Positions 44,838 through 54,614 are shown, counted from the first letter of the stretch. The stretch is 64,000 nucleotides of DNA from Luteolibacter sp041170385 (GCA_041170385.1 JBEAZA010000038.1:40001-104000), one strand, 5' to 3'. Program-made: numbers and translations. The notes: generated by a model not told the origin, from the sequence alone.

Positions 44838-45559
44838 GGTTTTGCGCTTGTCTGCCAGATCTCTAACAATAACTTGTGGAATTCCGGATCGTGTCTTTCG
44901 AGCTCCGAGGCAACGAACGGGTAGAAATCGTTACGATAGAGCAATGCCTCGGTCGCCTCGGCAAAATATTCTTTATGGTCCGTGAGGGCATAATGTTTGG
45001 TTTCACCTCCGTTGACATGAAGCACCTTTTCATAGTCACCGCGCTGTTTAGCGGCATGGAACGCCTCGAGAATATCCTTGTGATCAAAGCCCAAAATCTG
45101 ATCGTGATAACCGTGGGCAAGCTCATGAAGGATCACGGCAGGCTGTTTCAGCATGTTTTTTCTGGAGAAGATCTGGCTGGCGACGGGAATATGAACCTTT
45201 TTGACCAGATCGGGGTGATAACCTTTTTTCGCCAACCAGTCCGCACTGGGATGGTATTGCATGTTGCCGAGCTCCGGATGCCTGTGTTCGATCCAAATTC
45301 CGATCTTACGAAGATCCGCCAGTTGTTTTTCAGGCATCAGGATGATGATGCGCTGAAGGTGGTTTGCGAGGAGCTTGAGGGCCAGCTCGCCTTCCTTCGC
45401 ATGCTCGCCTTCCAGTAGCTTCGGATCTACGGACACCTTCCAGCCCTCGATCTCTTTGATCACAGGCTCGAACCAGCCGATTTGATCCGAACCCGATGGC
45501 GCGGCCGATCCGGAGACAAGCGTGAGCGCGAGAATGAACGTGAGGCTGATGATTTTCAT
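44834..45559 (-). CDS. Secreted HELAH zinc-binding protein (gluzincin-like)
   Basis: A 241-residue protein with a signal peptide (residues 1-19). The zinc motif HELAHGYHDQ has HELAH at 145-149. A downstream HKEYFAEATEALL segment (residues about 195-207) supplies a third Glu ligand, as in gluzincins related to anthrax lethal-factor-type and peptidase M34/M90-like families. The whole protein is much shorter than classical peptidases. It may be a peptidase or a zinc-binding scaffold. It lies 11 bp after the LamG/cytochrome gene and overlaps the sulfatase by 4 bp. Confidence 0.75.
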   Translation of the reverse strand: MKIISLTFILALTLVSGSAAPSGSDQIGWFEPVIKEIEGWKVSVDPKLLEGEHAKEGELALKLLANHLQRIIILMPEKQLADLRKIGIWIEHRHPELGNMQYHPSADWLAKKGYHPDLVKKVHIPVASQIFSRKNMLKQPAVILHELAHGYHDQILGFDHKDILEAFHAAKQRGDYEKVLHVNGGETKHYALTDHKEYFAEATEALLYRNDFYPFVASELERHDPEFHKLLLEIWQTSAKP

Positions 45560-45570
45560 GAGTTACCGGA

Positions 45571-48500
45571 TCAATCGAGGTTGAAGATGGAATTGTGCAA
45601 GGTGCGTTCGACGGGTGCGCCGTCGGCACCCACCAGTTTCATCTTGATGGACATGCCCCAGGTCGGCGCGAGTTCGGGAATTTCCAACGTCAGGGTTTTC
45701 CCATCCGCTGAAATATCGGCTTTGGAAATGTTCCACACACGTTCATTCAGGTGTTTGCAGCCATACTTCGAAGTTCGTTGGAGGTCCCATGCGCGCACTT
45801 CCCATGCGGAAATGCCTTTGATGGTATCCGGATGGATGGGATCGCTGAAACCGATGCGGATTTTACCTTTTTCGGTATGCAGAGTGACCGGCTGGCAGGC
45901 GGGCTGACCGGTGTAGCGGATCCGGTAGAAGCCGCCGGGTTGCTGGCGGTTTCCGGCCCATGCGAACATTCCGCAACCGTAGAGCTGACCGTCAACCGGA
46001 CTGAAACGACCCCGCATCAGTCCTGTTGGGAGAGGCTTCATCCCCAGCGGGCTCATCCCTCCTTGAACCTCTTCACCGCGGGTTTCAAAAGGTACCGTGT
46101 AAATTCTGCCTTCGCCGTATGAAAGATTGAGCAACGAGCCGCGCAGGGGTTTCCATGCGGAATTTTCCGGAACCCAGACAAGTTCCGCCGGGGAACGGTC
46201 AAAACTGTTGGTGATCCAGCAGAGCGGTTGTTTCATCGCTGCGTCGGACTCGTCCGTAACCTCGTGATAACCCCACATGTTGCCATAGAAAACGTTGTCA
46301 CTTTTCGGTTTCACCCAATTGATGCGGTTTTTCGGCATCCAGTTGCCTTCCTGATCCGTAACCATGAAGCTTCCGTCAGGATTGAGACAAACTCCATTCG
46401 CCGCGCGGAAGCCGGTGGCAAGGATTTCGGTTTTCAAGCCGTCTTTGGAGACTTTGAGCAGGGTGCCGTGATGCGGGACAACCGCCGGCTTCCCGTGACG
46501 GGCTGACTTCGCATAGTAAAAATTGCCCTCCGCATCGGTCTGCAAGCCCATTGCAAATTCGTGGAAATGCTCGGTGACTTGGTGGTCACTGTTGAAATTC
46601 TCAATGGCATCCGTCTCGCGATCGCCATTCTTGTCACGCAGCAGCGCAATCATGTCGCGGCAGCTTACATAAATTTCCCCGTCACGGATTTTCAGACCGA
46701 GGGGTTGGAAGAGTCCGGAACAGATCAACTGCCATTTTAGCTCACCCTGGCTCTGATCGATCCCGTCGACAATCCACACCTCTCCGTTCCAAGTGCAGAT
46801 CGCGGCGCTTTTCCCGCCCTCGAAGAAATCGAATGCGGTCGTACGCATCCAGGATTTCCATGGATTGTCCTTGGACTCGGGAAGTTCGAAAACATCCACC
46901 GCCCAAGCGCCCTCGGCTGGGTTGGATTGAATCCGGGTGGTCAGGATTTCCGGGCGATTCAAAGCGGGCGGTGTCACGGGTGGAGGGCCTTTCAGCTCAA
47001 ACACCTCCGCCTTGCCTGCTCGGTATCTTACTCCAAAGCTGAACGGCTTCTTGCTCGCAGGCAAAACATGCACCTGCTTGTCATCGAGGCGGAGTTTGAG
47101 TTCTTTACTACTAGGTCCGCAGTATATCCAGCGCTCGAAACCATCTTTGCCGCCCAGTCTCGGTGATTCTCTGATTTCGCAGTCACCCACCAAATAGAGA
47201 ATCACTGGATTTTCCCCGTGTGTTTCCAATCCTTTGAAATGAATCCAGCTGCGTGGTAGCGGGCCGTAGGGAAGATGATCACGACCTCGCAAGCGCAGAT
47301 CGTTGAAATCCCCCGTTTCCGGATTCGCCCATGCGGGCTCGTTGGGGAATGTAAAATGTTTTTCGCCGACAATGCTCGTATGCGTGCCGTGTGATCCATC
47401 GAAGCCGATACCTTTCCAATCGACGAAATCTTTTCCTGTCCAGACTGCCGCAACGCGCATCGTATCGTGTTCGTAAAGCATCCACGCATTTCCTTTGGAG
47501 ACTCCGCCAGGACCGGGGTCCAGGCGGACGGTGATTCCTTTTTGAGCGATGTTTCCTTTGTCGACTTGCAAGGTCCAGAACAGGGTGTTGCCGTAATTTT
47601 GCAGGAGGTATTGGGGAAGTTTCTTCTCGGGCTTTTGTTCCTCCAGCTGGCTCATTCCACGCGGCAGGGAGGCGAGATAAGCGTCATCGACCGGCGTGTA
47701 ATACCTGTCGTTCTTTGCTTTGAAGAATGTCTCGCGGATATAATGAATGACATCATATTTCTGGGAGGTGGAGTATTGGGGCATGGCCATCATCTGGCCG
47801 TAGCCTTTTTCCAATGTCTGGAACATGCGGTAGGGATCGGCGCCGTTTTTGAGGTCGCCGAGATGGAAACGCGGTGCGGTGGGCAATGATCCCGGTTCAT
47901 CCAAGGTGCCGTGGCAAGTGACGCAAAGCTGGGTGTAGATCGTCTTGCCTCTCTCCAGGCTTGTGGCGTTCCAACTTTTCACCAGCGGTTCATGATCTGA
48001 CAGCGCCAGCGGTTGCACGACGGCGCGGTGCATTTCGAAGTTGCCAAGGATTTCCAGTTGCGGGCGGATGGGGTGACCGATCACTTCGCCCGGCATGGCG
48101 GCGGAGATTTTTGCCGTTGGAATCCAATTGAACTCCGGGGTATTGACCGCTTGCGCGCGGCCCTGAGATAGCCGGCCGATTTCCTCAGCGTTCAACGTAC
48201 GTCCCCAAAATCGAACCCCTGAAATGTTGCCTTTGAAATCATCCGCCAGATCTGCGGCTGCCATACCGATTTGGAAAACAGGATTCTGCGGATCCTGGGT
48301 CGAGAACTTTTCACGGCTTCCCTCAAGCAGGCCGTTCAAATAGAGCTGTGTCTTGCCAGCCTCGGAGGTGACCACGGCAATGTAGTTCGTGCCCGGCTTG
48401 AGCAACGTTTTGCCCTCGATCCTGCCGACTCCGCCGATTTCATAAACCAACTTGTTATTTTTGACATGGAGTGCCTTGCAATCCAACGCCCATTTCCCCT

Positions 48501-49032
48501 GGGGCTGGGTTTTGGCAAAGATGATTCCGCCATCTTTCTTCAGTGTGAACTCGGCCATGGCGGTGAAATCCCTGTCGAGCCGGATCAGTTCGGTGGATGT
48601 CGCGCTATCCGCAAGCATCGTGGTCTCGCCCATTTCCGTGTTCGGGATGTTGCGGCCTTTTTCCACGGGGAACCCATCAACCCATACACGGAACCACGCC
48701 GGCAGGGTTCCAAAGTGTTCATAGGTCACCTCGATTTTTCGGTTTTTCCCTGCGGGTAATTCCACTTCGGTTCCTTTGCGCAAGATCAGATATGCCGCCT
48801 GATCTGCGTCGTATTCCGCAATCAGGCGGAAATTCTGAAGCTCTTTTTCGGCTACGATCGTCTCGGCGATCTTTCCCGTTTTAAAAATGGGAGTGAACGT
48901 TTTCGAGAGTTCGAGCGATGTCGGCGGAACGTCCTGGGCATAACTGCCTGCTGTGGTGGCCAAAGCAAGAAACGCTGCGAAAGCGGCGCGTGCGGTGAAT
49001 GGGAATTTCACGAATTGGTTTCGGGGGATCAT
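45571..49032 (-). CDS. LamG-type lectin, cytochrome c and dehydrogenase-like multidomain protein
   Basis: Starting at 49032 gives 1153 residues with a signal peptide (residues about 1-33, ending SYAQ). A longer frame upstream to 49191 has no signal and overlaps the preceding gene. Order of domains: a concanavalin/LamG-like beta-sandwich (about 155-320, with YIAVVTSEAGKTQLYLNG), a cytochrome c domain with heme motif CVTCH at 370-374, a beta-rich middle, and a C-terminal gluconolactonase/PVC dehydrogenase-like propeller (about 730-1080). The architecture suggests an extracytoplasmic oxidase that binds a carbohydrate. The zincin gene follows 11 bp downstream. Confidence 0.82.
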   Translation of the reverse strand: MIPRNQFVKFPFTARAAFAAFLALATTAGSYAQDVPPTSLELSKTFTPIFKTGKIAETIVAEKELQNFRLIAEYDADQAAYLILRKGTEVELPAGKNRKIEVTYEHFGTLPAWFRVWVDGFPVEKGRNIPNTEMGETTMLADSATSTELIRLDRDFTAMAEFTLKKDGGIIFAKTQPQGKWALDCKALHVKNNKLVYEIGGVGRIEGKTLLKPGTNYIAVVTSEAGKTQLYLNGLLEGSREKFSTQDPQNPVFQIGMAAADLADDFKGNISGVRFWGRTLNAEEIGRLSQGRAQAVNTPEFNWIPTAKISAAMPGEVIGHPIRPQLEILGNFEMHRAVVQPLALSDHEPLVKSWNATSLERGKTIYTQLCVTCHGTLDEPGSLPTAPRFHLGDLKNGADPYRMFQTLEKGYGQMMAMPQYSTSQKYDVIHYIRETFFKAKNDRYYTPVDDAYLASLPRGMSQLEEQKPEKKLPQYLLQNYGNTLFWTLQVDKGNIAQKGITVRLDPGPGGVSKGNAWMLYEHDTMRVAAVWTGKDFVDWKGIGFDGSHGTHTSIVGEKHFTFPNEPAWANPETGDFNDLRLRGRDHLPYGPLPRSWIHFKGLETHGENPVILYLVGDCEIRESPRLGGKDGFERWIYCGPSSKELKLRLDDKQVHVLPASKKPFSFGVRYRAGKAEVFELKGPPPVTPPALNRPEILTTRIQSNPAEGAWAVDVFELPESKDNPWKSWMRTTAFDFFEGGKSAAICTWNGEVWIVDGIDQSQGELKWQLICSGLFQPLGLKIRDGEIYVSCRDMIALLRDKNGDRETDAIENFNSDHQVTEHFHEFAMGLQTDAEGNFYYAKSARHGKPAVVPHHGTLLKVSKDGLKTEILATGFRAANGVCLNPDGSFMVTDQEGNWMPKNRINWVKPKSDNVFYGNMWGYHEVTDESDAAMKQPLCWITNSFDRSPAELVWVPENSAWKPLRGSLLNLSYGEGRIYTVPFETRGEEVQGGMSPLGMKPLPTGLMRGRFSPVDGQLYGCGMFAWAGNRQQPGGFYRIRYTGQPACQPVTLHTEKGKIRIGFSDPIHPDTIKGISAWEVRAWDLQRTSKYGCKHLNERVWNISKADISADGKTLTLEIPELAPTWGMSIKMKLVGADGAPVERTLHNSIFNLD

Positions 49033-49039
49033 GACCTTG

Positions 49040-51733
49040 TTACTGTGTCTTGGGAATCGCGTTGAGGGTGTAAAAGCCTTCGAGGGTTTTCCATGCTGGA
49101 ATTCCGCCGAAGAAGCCGGGTGCATCCTTAAGCTGGATATGATAGAGACGCACAAGCCATTTCTCATCGCTTGTGAATCCCTTGAGATCAACCATCAGGG
49201 CTTTGCGATCGGCGGATAGCGTGACTGAAGAGACGGTTTCGTCCCGCAGTTCATGTCGTGGCGAGCCGTATTCCGCGAGATTGGTATAGAACCAGGATTT
49301 GACAGCGAGCGCCTGAGTCAGCTGGTCCGTCGTTACCGCCTTGTCAACGGATTGGGTGAAGTGGATCTCAAAGCCGGTGGTCGTGGCGTTGATGCTGGAA
49401 ATATCAGCGGCAACCGTTTTGCCATCGTAGATCAGCTGTTGGAGAGCGGCTTGTTTGCCACCGCGCGCTGTCCAGCCACGGCCGGTTTGGCCCAACAACA
49501 TGCTGCCATCCGGTAAAAAAACCGGACGCATGATGCCGGATGCGAGTCCTCTGCCGAAAGGAATGACGCATCCCTGGTCTTGGCCATCCACGACCTCGGT
49601 GACGACCCGCATCAATTGGGAAAGCGTTTGGTCACCCACGAACATCTGGTTTTGGTAAACTCCGAATTTTCCTTTGGTCAGATCCCAGACCAGATTTCCG
49701 GGTGAGTTCGCCAGCATGCCGTGTGGCAACCAGACAGCGCCTTTGCGGAGTTGATTCTTCCAAAGATCATGATGGAGTTCGGGCGCATCCGGAATCATGC
49801 CCGGCAGATCAACGAGTCCGGACATATGACCGTAGAACTTGCCTTTTTCGAGGGGAACCACCTTCGAGGAGCCGACATATTCCCCTTGGTTTTCGGCATA
49901 CCAAATACGGCCGTCGGGTGCGATGCCGATTCCTGCCGGGCTGCGCAGGCCGAAGGCGAACGGTTCGGTTTTTCCGTTGGGTGTGACGCGCAATGCCCAG
50001 CCGCGGTAGCCACCCATGCTTCCCATGAAACGGCCTCCGGCACGCCATGAGACACGGTCCGCCTTGTCATCGTGAGAAAGGTTGAGGAGGAAGTAATAAT
50101 TTCCATCCGCATCCCGAACGGGACCGTGGGTATATTCATGATAGTTTCCATGGAAACCGTAATCATCCGATACCGTCCGGAATCGGTCGGCGCGGCCGTC
50201 ACCGTTCACATCCGTGATACGTGTCAGCTCCGGCTTCTGGGCAATGACGATCACGTCACCTTTGTCATCCTCGATCTGGACGCCGAGCGCTTCGTAGGTT
50301 CCCTCCGCAAACAAGGACCATTGGTTGTCTCGAATGCGCCAGATCCCAGCGGCACGGGTAGCCAAAACCATCGTCCCGTCTTTCGCCACGGCAATCCCCG
50401 TGGGCTCGAACAATTGTTCGCGACCTAACAGATCGAGCGGAGAAAGCCAGTCCTCGATGCTGTAACCGGCTGGCAATTCGATCGGGGCTTTGCCGGCTTT
50501 GGAGGGTTGTGTGATCCGTTTCTGTGGGGTCCAGTTTTCCTTGACGGTGATCGTTTCGCGAAGTGCGGGCTCTGCCTTGATCTTTGCTTCCAGGACAAGC
50601 GGGAGTTTCGTCCCGGCGGGAATGGTCCATGTCGCGTTTTCCAGTGTTCCGGCATTGGTTTTGATATCGGAAAGCTGGCTGGCGGCGAAGGTGAAGCTTT
50701 GGGTTTCCTTGAGATCCCCATGGAGAGTGACCGTCAGATTGCCGTTATCGTTGATCGAGATGGTCTGTTCGAATGTGTTTTTTCCCACCCGGAAACGGAA
50801 TGTGGGCGTTCCATTTCCTGAGGGAGCATCGTGACCGAGAAATTCGGCATCGAGGTTGGCAAGGCGATCCGCGAAATCGACCTTGTCCCAGAGATGTTTT
50901 TCGATCGCCGGGTTGTCGTGGGCATCGGGCTCTTTGAATTCGAAATCAACCGCTTGGCCCTTGCCGGTGAGAGGTTGTAGCAGGGCAAGGCCTTCGAAAT
51001 GAACTTTCGCGCCTTTGCCCATGGTTGGCAGATCCCGGCCGCGGGACGTGCGTTCCTGAGAGAGGTTGAGAAATCCGCCCGACCAGATGCGGCGTACGGA
51101 TAGCATGCGGGGATCGAACGTGTAATTCATGCCATTGGCTTGGCCGACATGAATGGCGCGCGCGCTGGTGCCGCGGAGAGCCGCGCGGAAAACACGGGTG
51201 CGATCCGTGACGATTTCCTCATGGGGGATCTCGAGGATGTTTGTGGGTTGTTCGACGACCTTTCGCTTCACCATGACCTTGGCAGGGCCCTGATCGGCAC
51301 CTTCCGCCAAGGTGCGGAGGTAGTGGTAGACGGCTTCCATGTCTTCATCGGAGACCAACTCTTTCGTGTAGTTCGGCATGATGGGCAGGTAGGCCTGTCC
51401 GGTCGTCGGACCTTGCTCCGCGATGGCGAGCTCGTCCCATGCTTTGCGCAACGACTTCTCAAAATACGCGCGATCCGCCTTGACTGTGGTTTCCTTTTCT
51501 CCGGCTTTGACCTTACGGTCTCGCGGAGTGGTCAAAAGAAGGCCGTGCAAATTGGGGCCCGTCTTGTGGGATGGATCGCCTTTCGTGACCGTATGACATT
51601 CCGAGCACCCCACGGTTTCGAACACTTTTTTGCCAGTTGCCACGGCATCGATTTCCACTTCCGCGGCGTTTGCCCAAGCGGCTGCAAGCACCGGGACCAT
51701 GGTGCATCGTACGAATTTCATTCCTGTAAACAT
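49040..51733 (-). CDS. Cytochrome c and dehydrogenase-like secreted protein
   Basis: An 897-residue protein with a signal peptide (residues about 1-24). The heme motif CSECH is at 43-47, followed by a typical class I cytochrome segment (GPNLHGLL, then PNYTKELVSDEDMEAVYHYLR). The middle is beta-rich with Ig-like strands. Residues about 430-760 form a gluconolactonase/PVC dehydrogenase-like propeller. The heme is N-terminal here, opposite to the order in the gene at 2137. The start of the LamG partner gene lies 7 bp downstream and the YdjY gene ends 5 bp upstream. An ATG at 51721 is an alternative start. Confidence 0.82.
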   Translation of the reverse strand: MFTGMKFVRCTMVPVLAAAWANAAEVEIDAVATGKKVFETVGCSECHTVTKGDPSHKTGPNLHGLLLTTPRDRKVKAGEKETTVKADRAYFEKSLRKAWDELAIAEQGPTTGQAYLPIMPNYTKELVSDEDMEAVYHYLRTLAEGADQGPAKVMVKRKVVEQPTNILEIPHEEIVTDRTRVFRAALRGTSARAIHVGQANGMNYTFDPRMLSVRRIWSGGFLNLSQERTSRGRDLPTMGKGAKVHFEGLALLQPLTGKGQAVDFEFKEPDAHDNPAIEKHLWDKVDFADRLANLDAEFLGHDAPSGNGTPTFRFRVGKNTFEQTISINDNGNLTVTLHGDLKETQSFTFAASQLSDIKTNAGTLENATWTIPAGTKLPLVLEAKIKAEPALRETITVKENWTPQKRITQPSKAGKAPIELPAGYSIEDWLSPLDLLGREQLFEPTGIAVAKDGTMVLATRAAGIWRIRDNQWSLFAEGTYEALGVQIEDDKGDVIVIAQKPELTRITDVNGDGRADRFRTVSDDYGFHGNYHEYTHGPVRDADGNYYFLLNLSHDDKADRVSWRAGGRFMGSMGGYRGWALRVTPNGKTEPFAFGLRSPAGIGIAPDGRIWYAENQGEYVGSSKVVPLEKGKFYGHMSGLVDLPGMIPDAPELHHDLWKNQLRKGAVWLPHGMLANSPGNLVWDLTKGKFGVYQNQMFVGDQTLSQLMRVVTEVVDGQDQGCVIPFGRGLASGIMRPVFLPDGSMLLGQTGRGWTARGGKQAALQQLIYDGKTVAADISSINATTTGFEIHFTQSVDKAVTTDQLTQALAVKSWFYTNLAEYGSPRHELRDETVSSVTLSADRKALMVDLKGFTSDEKWLVRLYHIQLKDAPGFFGGIPAWKTLEGFYTLNAIPKTQ

Positions 51734-51738
51734 GATCC

Positions 51739-52626
51739 TTATTTTTTCTGGGTTTCGGTTGGATTGGCCGGTGCGGCGGCGGGTTTTTTGGGTTTCAAGC
51801 GCAAGGTAACCTTGCTGTCGAGATCGGGAAGATGGGTGGAGTCAACGGCCCACTGGAGGGCGGCATTGTCATGACCGTGGACATCGGGAAGAGCCAGCAA
51901 TTCATCTCCGAACGTCGAGAGAGAAATCACATTCCCGCTTTCATCGGCCACATAAACCGGATCGCGTTCGCCATCCTTGAACACATGGGAACCCACGAAA
52001 AGGAATGTGTGGGTGGGGAAGGCGCGATTTTCGTTTTTATCTCGCTCGATCGGCACTCCGTCGTATCCTTCATCCAGGCCTTTGATGAGAAACTTGCTGA
52101 TCGGATGCTCTTCCGGTTCGCCTTTTTGGTTTTTGATTACCAGAAAGACCTCGATCTCCTGGCCGCGCGGCAGGATGTCGACCCAGCGAGGCCCGTTATC
52201 GGTCTCGACTTGTTTGCGCATGGCGGGATTGCCCGGTTCGGCTCCGATCAGAAGCAGGGCGGCATGGACATGCGCGGCTTTGGCTTCGATCGCGATCAGG
52301 GCCTCATGTTCCTTGCTGTCTTTGGTGCAGGCGACCAATTCCAACAACCCCTCGGTAAGACAGACTTTGGCATCGACATCGATATAACCCTTTTTCACCA
52401 GGACCTTGATACCGGGTAAAGCGATCTCCTCACGATCCGGAGACATCTGCACTTTGGGTGTCTCGGTGTTGGCCTCTTGCGCGGGTTTTTCCGAATGGGT
52501 CGGCTCCTTTGCCGCTGGCTTGGAAGGCTCCTCGGCAAAGCTGAAGAGGCTGAAAGCGACGGTAAGCAGCGACAGATTCAGAACCGCGAGGGGGAGTGAT
52601 TTGAACATGGAGAAGGATCGTATCAT
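51739..52626 (-). CDS. Secreted YdjY-domain protein
   Basis: The ATG at 52626 gives 295 residues with a signal peptide (residues about 1-31) and a long Pro/Glu/Lys-rich linker. The YdjY domain follows: KGYIDVDAKVCLTEGLLELVACTKDSKEHEALI, then AALLLIGAEPGNP. Its role is unknown, but it occurs with dehydrogenase and DUF1080 proteins in PVC genomes. A Lys/Pro/Ala-rich tail closes the protein. Longer in-frame starts reach 52686 without signal character. It lies 88 bp after DUF1080 and 5 bp before the cytochrome gene. Confidence 0.75.
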   Translation of the reverse strand: MIRSFSMFKSLPLAVLNLSLLTVAFSLFSFAEEPSKPAAKEPTHSEKPAQEANTETPKVQMSPDREEIALPGIKVLVKKGYIDVDAKVCLTEGLLELVACTKDSKEHEALIAIEAKAAHVHAALLLIGAEPGNPAMRKQVETDNGPRWVDILPRGQEIEVFLVIKNQKGEPEEHPISKFLIKGLDEGYDGVPIERDKNENRAFPTHTFLFVGSHVFKDGERDPVYVADESGNVISLSTFGDELLALPDVHGHDNAALQWAVDSTHLPDLDSKVTLRLKPKKPAAAPANPTETQKK

Positions 52627-52714
52627 GATAGGTAACGGGTTGCTGCGTCCGCAAGCGCACTTTCGCTGGTTATCGCGATTATTCAACGCGAGAAATCGCC
52701 CGAACCTTACGAGT

Positions 52715-53866
52715 TTAAGGTGCGAGTTTCTCCCATTCTTCCTTGGTGACGGCTTTCATCTGATACTCCATGAGCATCTGCCATTTGCCGGCCTCCTTTG
52801 CGAGCAAGGCCTCAAACGCGACATACTCCTGCGTGGCTTCGGCCCCTTTTTTTCGCTGGGTGTAGAGAAAAACCCCGGATTCATGAGCGGTCTGGGTGTC
52901 GCCGAAGCGGTGGGAAAACCGGAAGTCCACCGAGGCCTCGATCTCGCCCGCCTTGGTGTCGTCGAACTCGGTTTTCCAGCGGTTCAAGGCTTGGGCAATC
53001 GGGTAGCTGACACCTTTGGTTCCGGAAACCAACACCGCCTTCGGGTGGAAGGTGGTTTTGTAGGTCTGAAAATCACCGGTCTTCACGGCATGGGAAACCT
53101 CGCTCCAATAGGCATCCAGCTCGATGATCCGAGCGGACTCCGCATCCTCCAACCTCGTGACCTTGATACTGCGGATCGCGATCGGGCCGTGGTCACCCTG
53201 AATTGCGATCGGGCCGGCTTTGGCATCGCCCTCGAACGGGGCGGACTGGGTGTGGCCGGAGGTCGCCACGTTTTCCTGAACCAGCTGGCCGTTCACCAAA
53301 ACCTGCTCGAAGGTCGCATCCTTGCGCTTTTTCTGGGTCTCGTCGAAACGCGGGGCGCGGAAAATGATCCGCATCGTTTGCCATTCACCGGGTGGTTTGG
53401 CGGCGTTCACTCGGGGCGCGGTGCCTTCGTAGTTCTGCCTGCCTTGAGGCCGATTCTTGTCATGGCGGGAATACAACCCACCCAGGTCCCCCGAACCAAA
53501 ACGCTCACGCCCAAAGCTGTCGAGAATCTGGATTTCATAGCGACCCATCACATACACCCCGGCGTTCGAGCCTTTGGGAACCATGAACTCGAGATCGATC
53601 TGCACATCGCCGAACTCCTCCTTGGTCATCAGGTAAGGAACGGTTTTGTCCTTGGAGGTTGAATTCACCAGAATTTTGCCCTCACCGTTGACATCAAGCT
53701 CACACTTGCCCTCCACAGCGGCAACTTCCGCAACCCCGCGCCAATGCGGCACCTCACGAAACGCTTCCAGCGGCCCGTCCTTGAGGAGATCCTGCGTTTC
53801 CGCAATACCCATCATCGGCAGCAAACCCGCCAGCCCGACCATCCCTTGCAATACCTGCTTTTTCAT
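52715..53866 (-). CDS. Secreted DUF1080 hydrolase with C-terminal SnoaL-like domain
   Basis: The ATG at 53866 gives 383 residues with a signal peptide (residues 1-23). The first about 225 residues form a DUF1080 beta-sandwich, now often called 3-keto-disaccharide hydrolase: DVQIDLEFMVPKGSNAGVYVMGRYEIQI, the LGGLYSRHDK turn, and GEWQTMRIIFRAP. The remaining part, from about ARIIELDAYWSEVSHAVKTGD, is a SnoaL/NTF2-like cone (DFRFSHRFGDTQTAHESG, KWQMLMEYQM). That fusion is not the common architecture. An earlier start to 53950 is without signal character. Confidence 0.78.
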   Translation of the reverse strand: MKKQVLQGMVGLAGLLPMMGIAETQDLLKDGPLEAFREVPHWRGVAEVAAVEGKCELDVNGEGKILVNSTSKDKTVPYLMTKEEFGDVQIDLEFMVPKGSNAGVYVMGRYEIQILDSFGRERFGSGDLGGLYSRHDKNRPQGRQNYEGTAPRVNAAKPPGEWQTMRIIFRAPRFDETQKKRKDATFEQVLVNGQLVQENVATSGHTQSAPFEGDAKAGPIAIQGDHGPIAIRSIKVTRLEDAESARIIELDAYWSEVSHAVKTGDFQTYKTTFHPKAVLVSGTKGVSYPIAQALNRWKTEFDDTKAGEIEASVDFRFSHRFGDTQTAHESGVFLYTQRKKGAEATQEYVAFEALLAKEAGKWQMLMEYQMKAVTKEEWEKLAP

Positions 53867-53953
53867 CACGCCGTATCCATACGCACAGATCGACGGTTCG
53901 GACAGTAGGAAAATGACATGAAAACGGCTAACAAGCATCGGGGATTTCACCGT

Positions 53954-53988
53954 AAAAAAACAGCAGCCCCCCGATCGGAGAGCTGCTG
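53954..53988 (-). terminator. Rho-independent terminator of the RRM gene
   Basis: On the minus strand, 25 bases after the RRM stop, a 12-bp stem with two G-U pairs and a GATC loop (53961-53988) is followed by seven T (53954-53960). Confidence 0.88.
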
Positions 53989-54013
53989 TGAATGATTCGA
54001 TGTGGATCGAGGA

Positions 54014-54355
54014 TCAATAACGACGTCCGCCGCCACGCTGATCCCGATTGCCTTTGCCGCCACCGCCATAACCGCCGCCGCCACCGCCGCCATAACCCCC
54101 TCCACCACGTTCTTCACGAGCCTGCGCTTCGTTGACCGTGAGAGAGCGACCCGCGACATCGGTGCCATCGACACCTGCGATCGCCTTGGTCATCGCGTCT
54201 CTGCTGTCCATGGTCACAAATGCGAATCCACGTGGACGGCCGCTGTCACGATCCGTTGGGAGATGAACATCCGTTACCGCTCCGTATGGGGAGAAAAGGG
54301 CTTCGAGATCCTGTTTGGTCGTATCGAACGACAGATTGCCTATATACATTTTCAT
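54014..54355 (-). CDS. Glycine-rich RRM RNA-binding protein
   Basis: A 113-residue cytoplasmic protein with one RRM. RNP2 is MYIGNL at 3-8, and RNP1 is RGFAFVTM at 42-49. The tail after residue 83 is Gly-rich, with GGGGYGGGG runs and RGGGRR. This is the bacterial relative of cold-inducible glycine-rich RNA-binding proteins, probably an RNA chaperone. Its own terminator and about 260 bp of upstream non-coding sequence suggest separate, probably condition-dependent expression. Confidence 0.92.
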   Translation of the reverse strand: MKMYIGNLSFDTTKQDLEALFSPYGAVTDVHLPTDRDSGRPRGFAFVTMDSRDAMTKAIAGVDGTDVAGRSLTVNEAQAREERGGGGYGGGGGGGYGGGGKGNRDQRGGGRRY

Positions 54356-54614
54356 AACATTAAAATCGGTTCACGCATCGTGACTTCACTTGCGGCTGTT
54401 CCCGATCGTCGGGGTTAAGATCACCATAGAATCAGATAAAACTACTGGAAAATCACCAGAACCTGATCCTGCCAAGTCGTGAACCGAACCAGGTCCGTAG
54501 TCTGAGGTTTCACGAAAAGCCACACAATTTGTGCGTTTGTTGCAAAATACTTTTGCAGAAGCGCTCCTTTGTGTTCGGACATCACCTCTGGATTTCCCGC
54601 CTTGCCAGCATCCA

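Noticed and set aside
52406..53662. 418-residue plus-strand open frame
   Set aside because: It runs opposite YdjY and DUF1080, both with signal peptides and family motifs, so the plus frame is a shadow.
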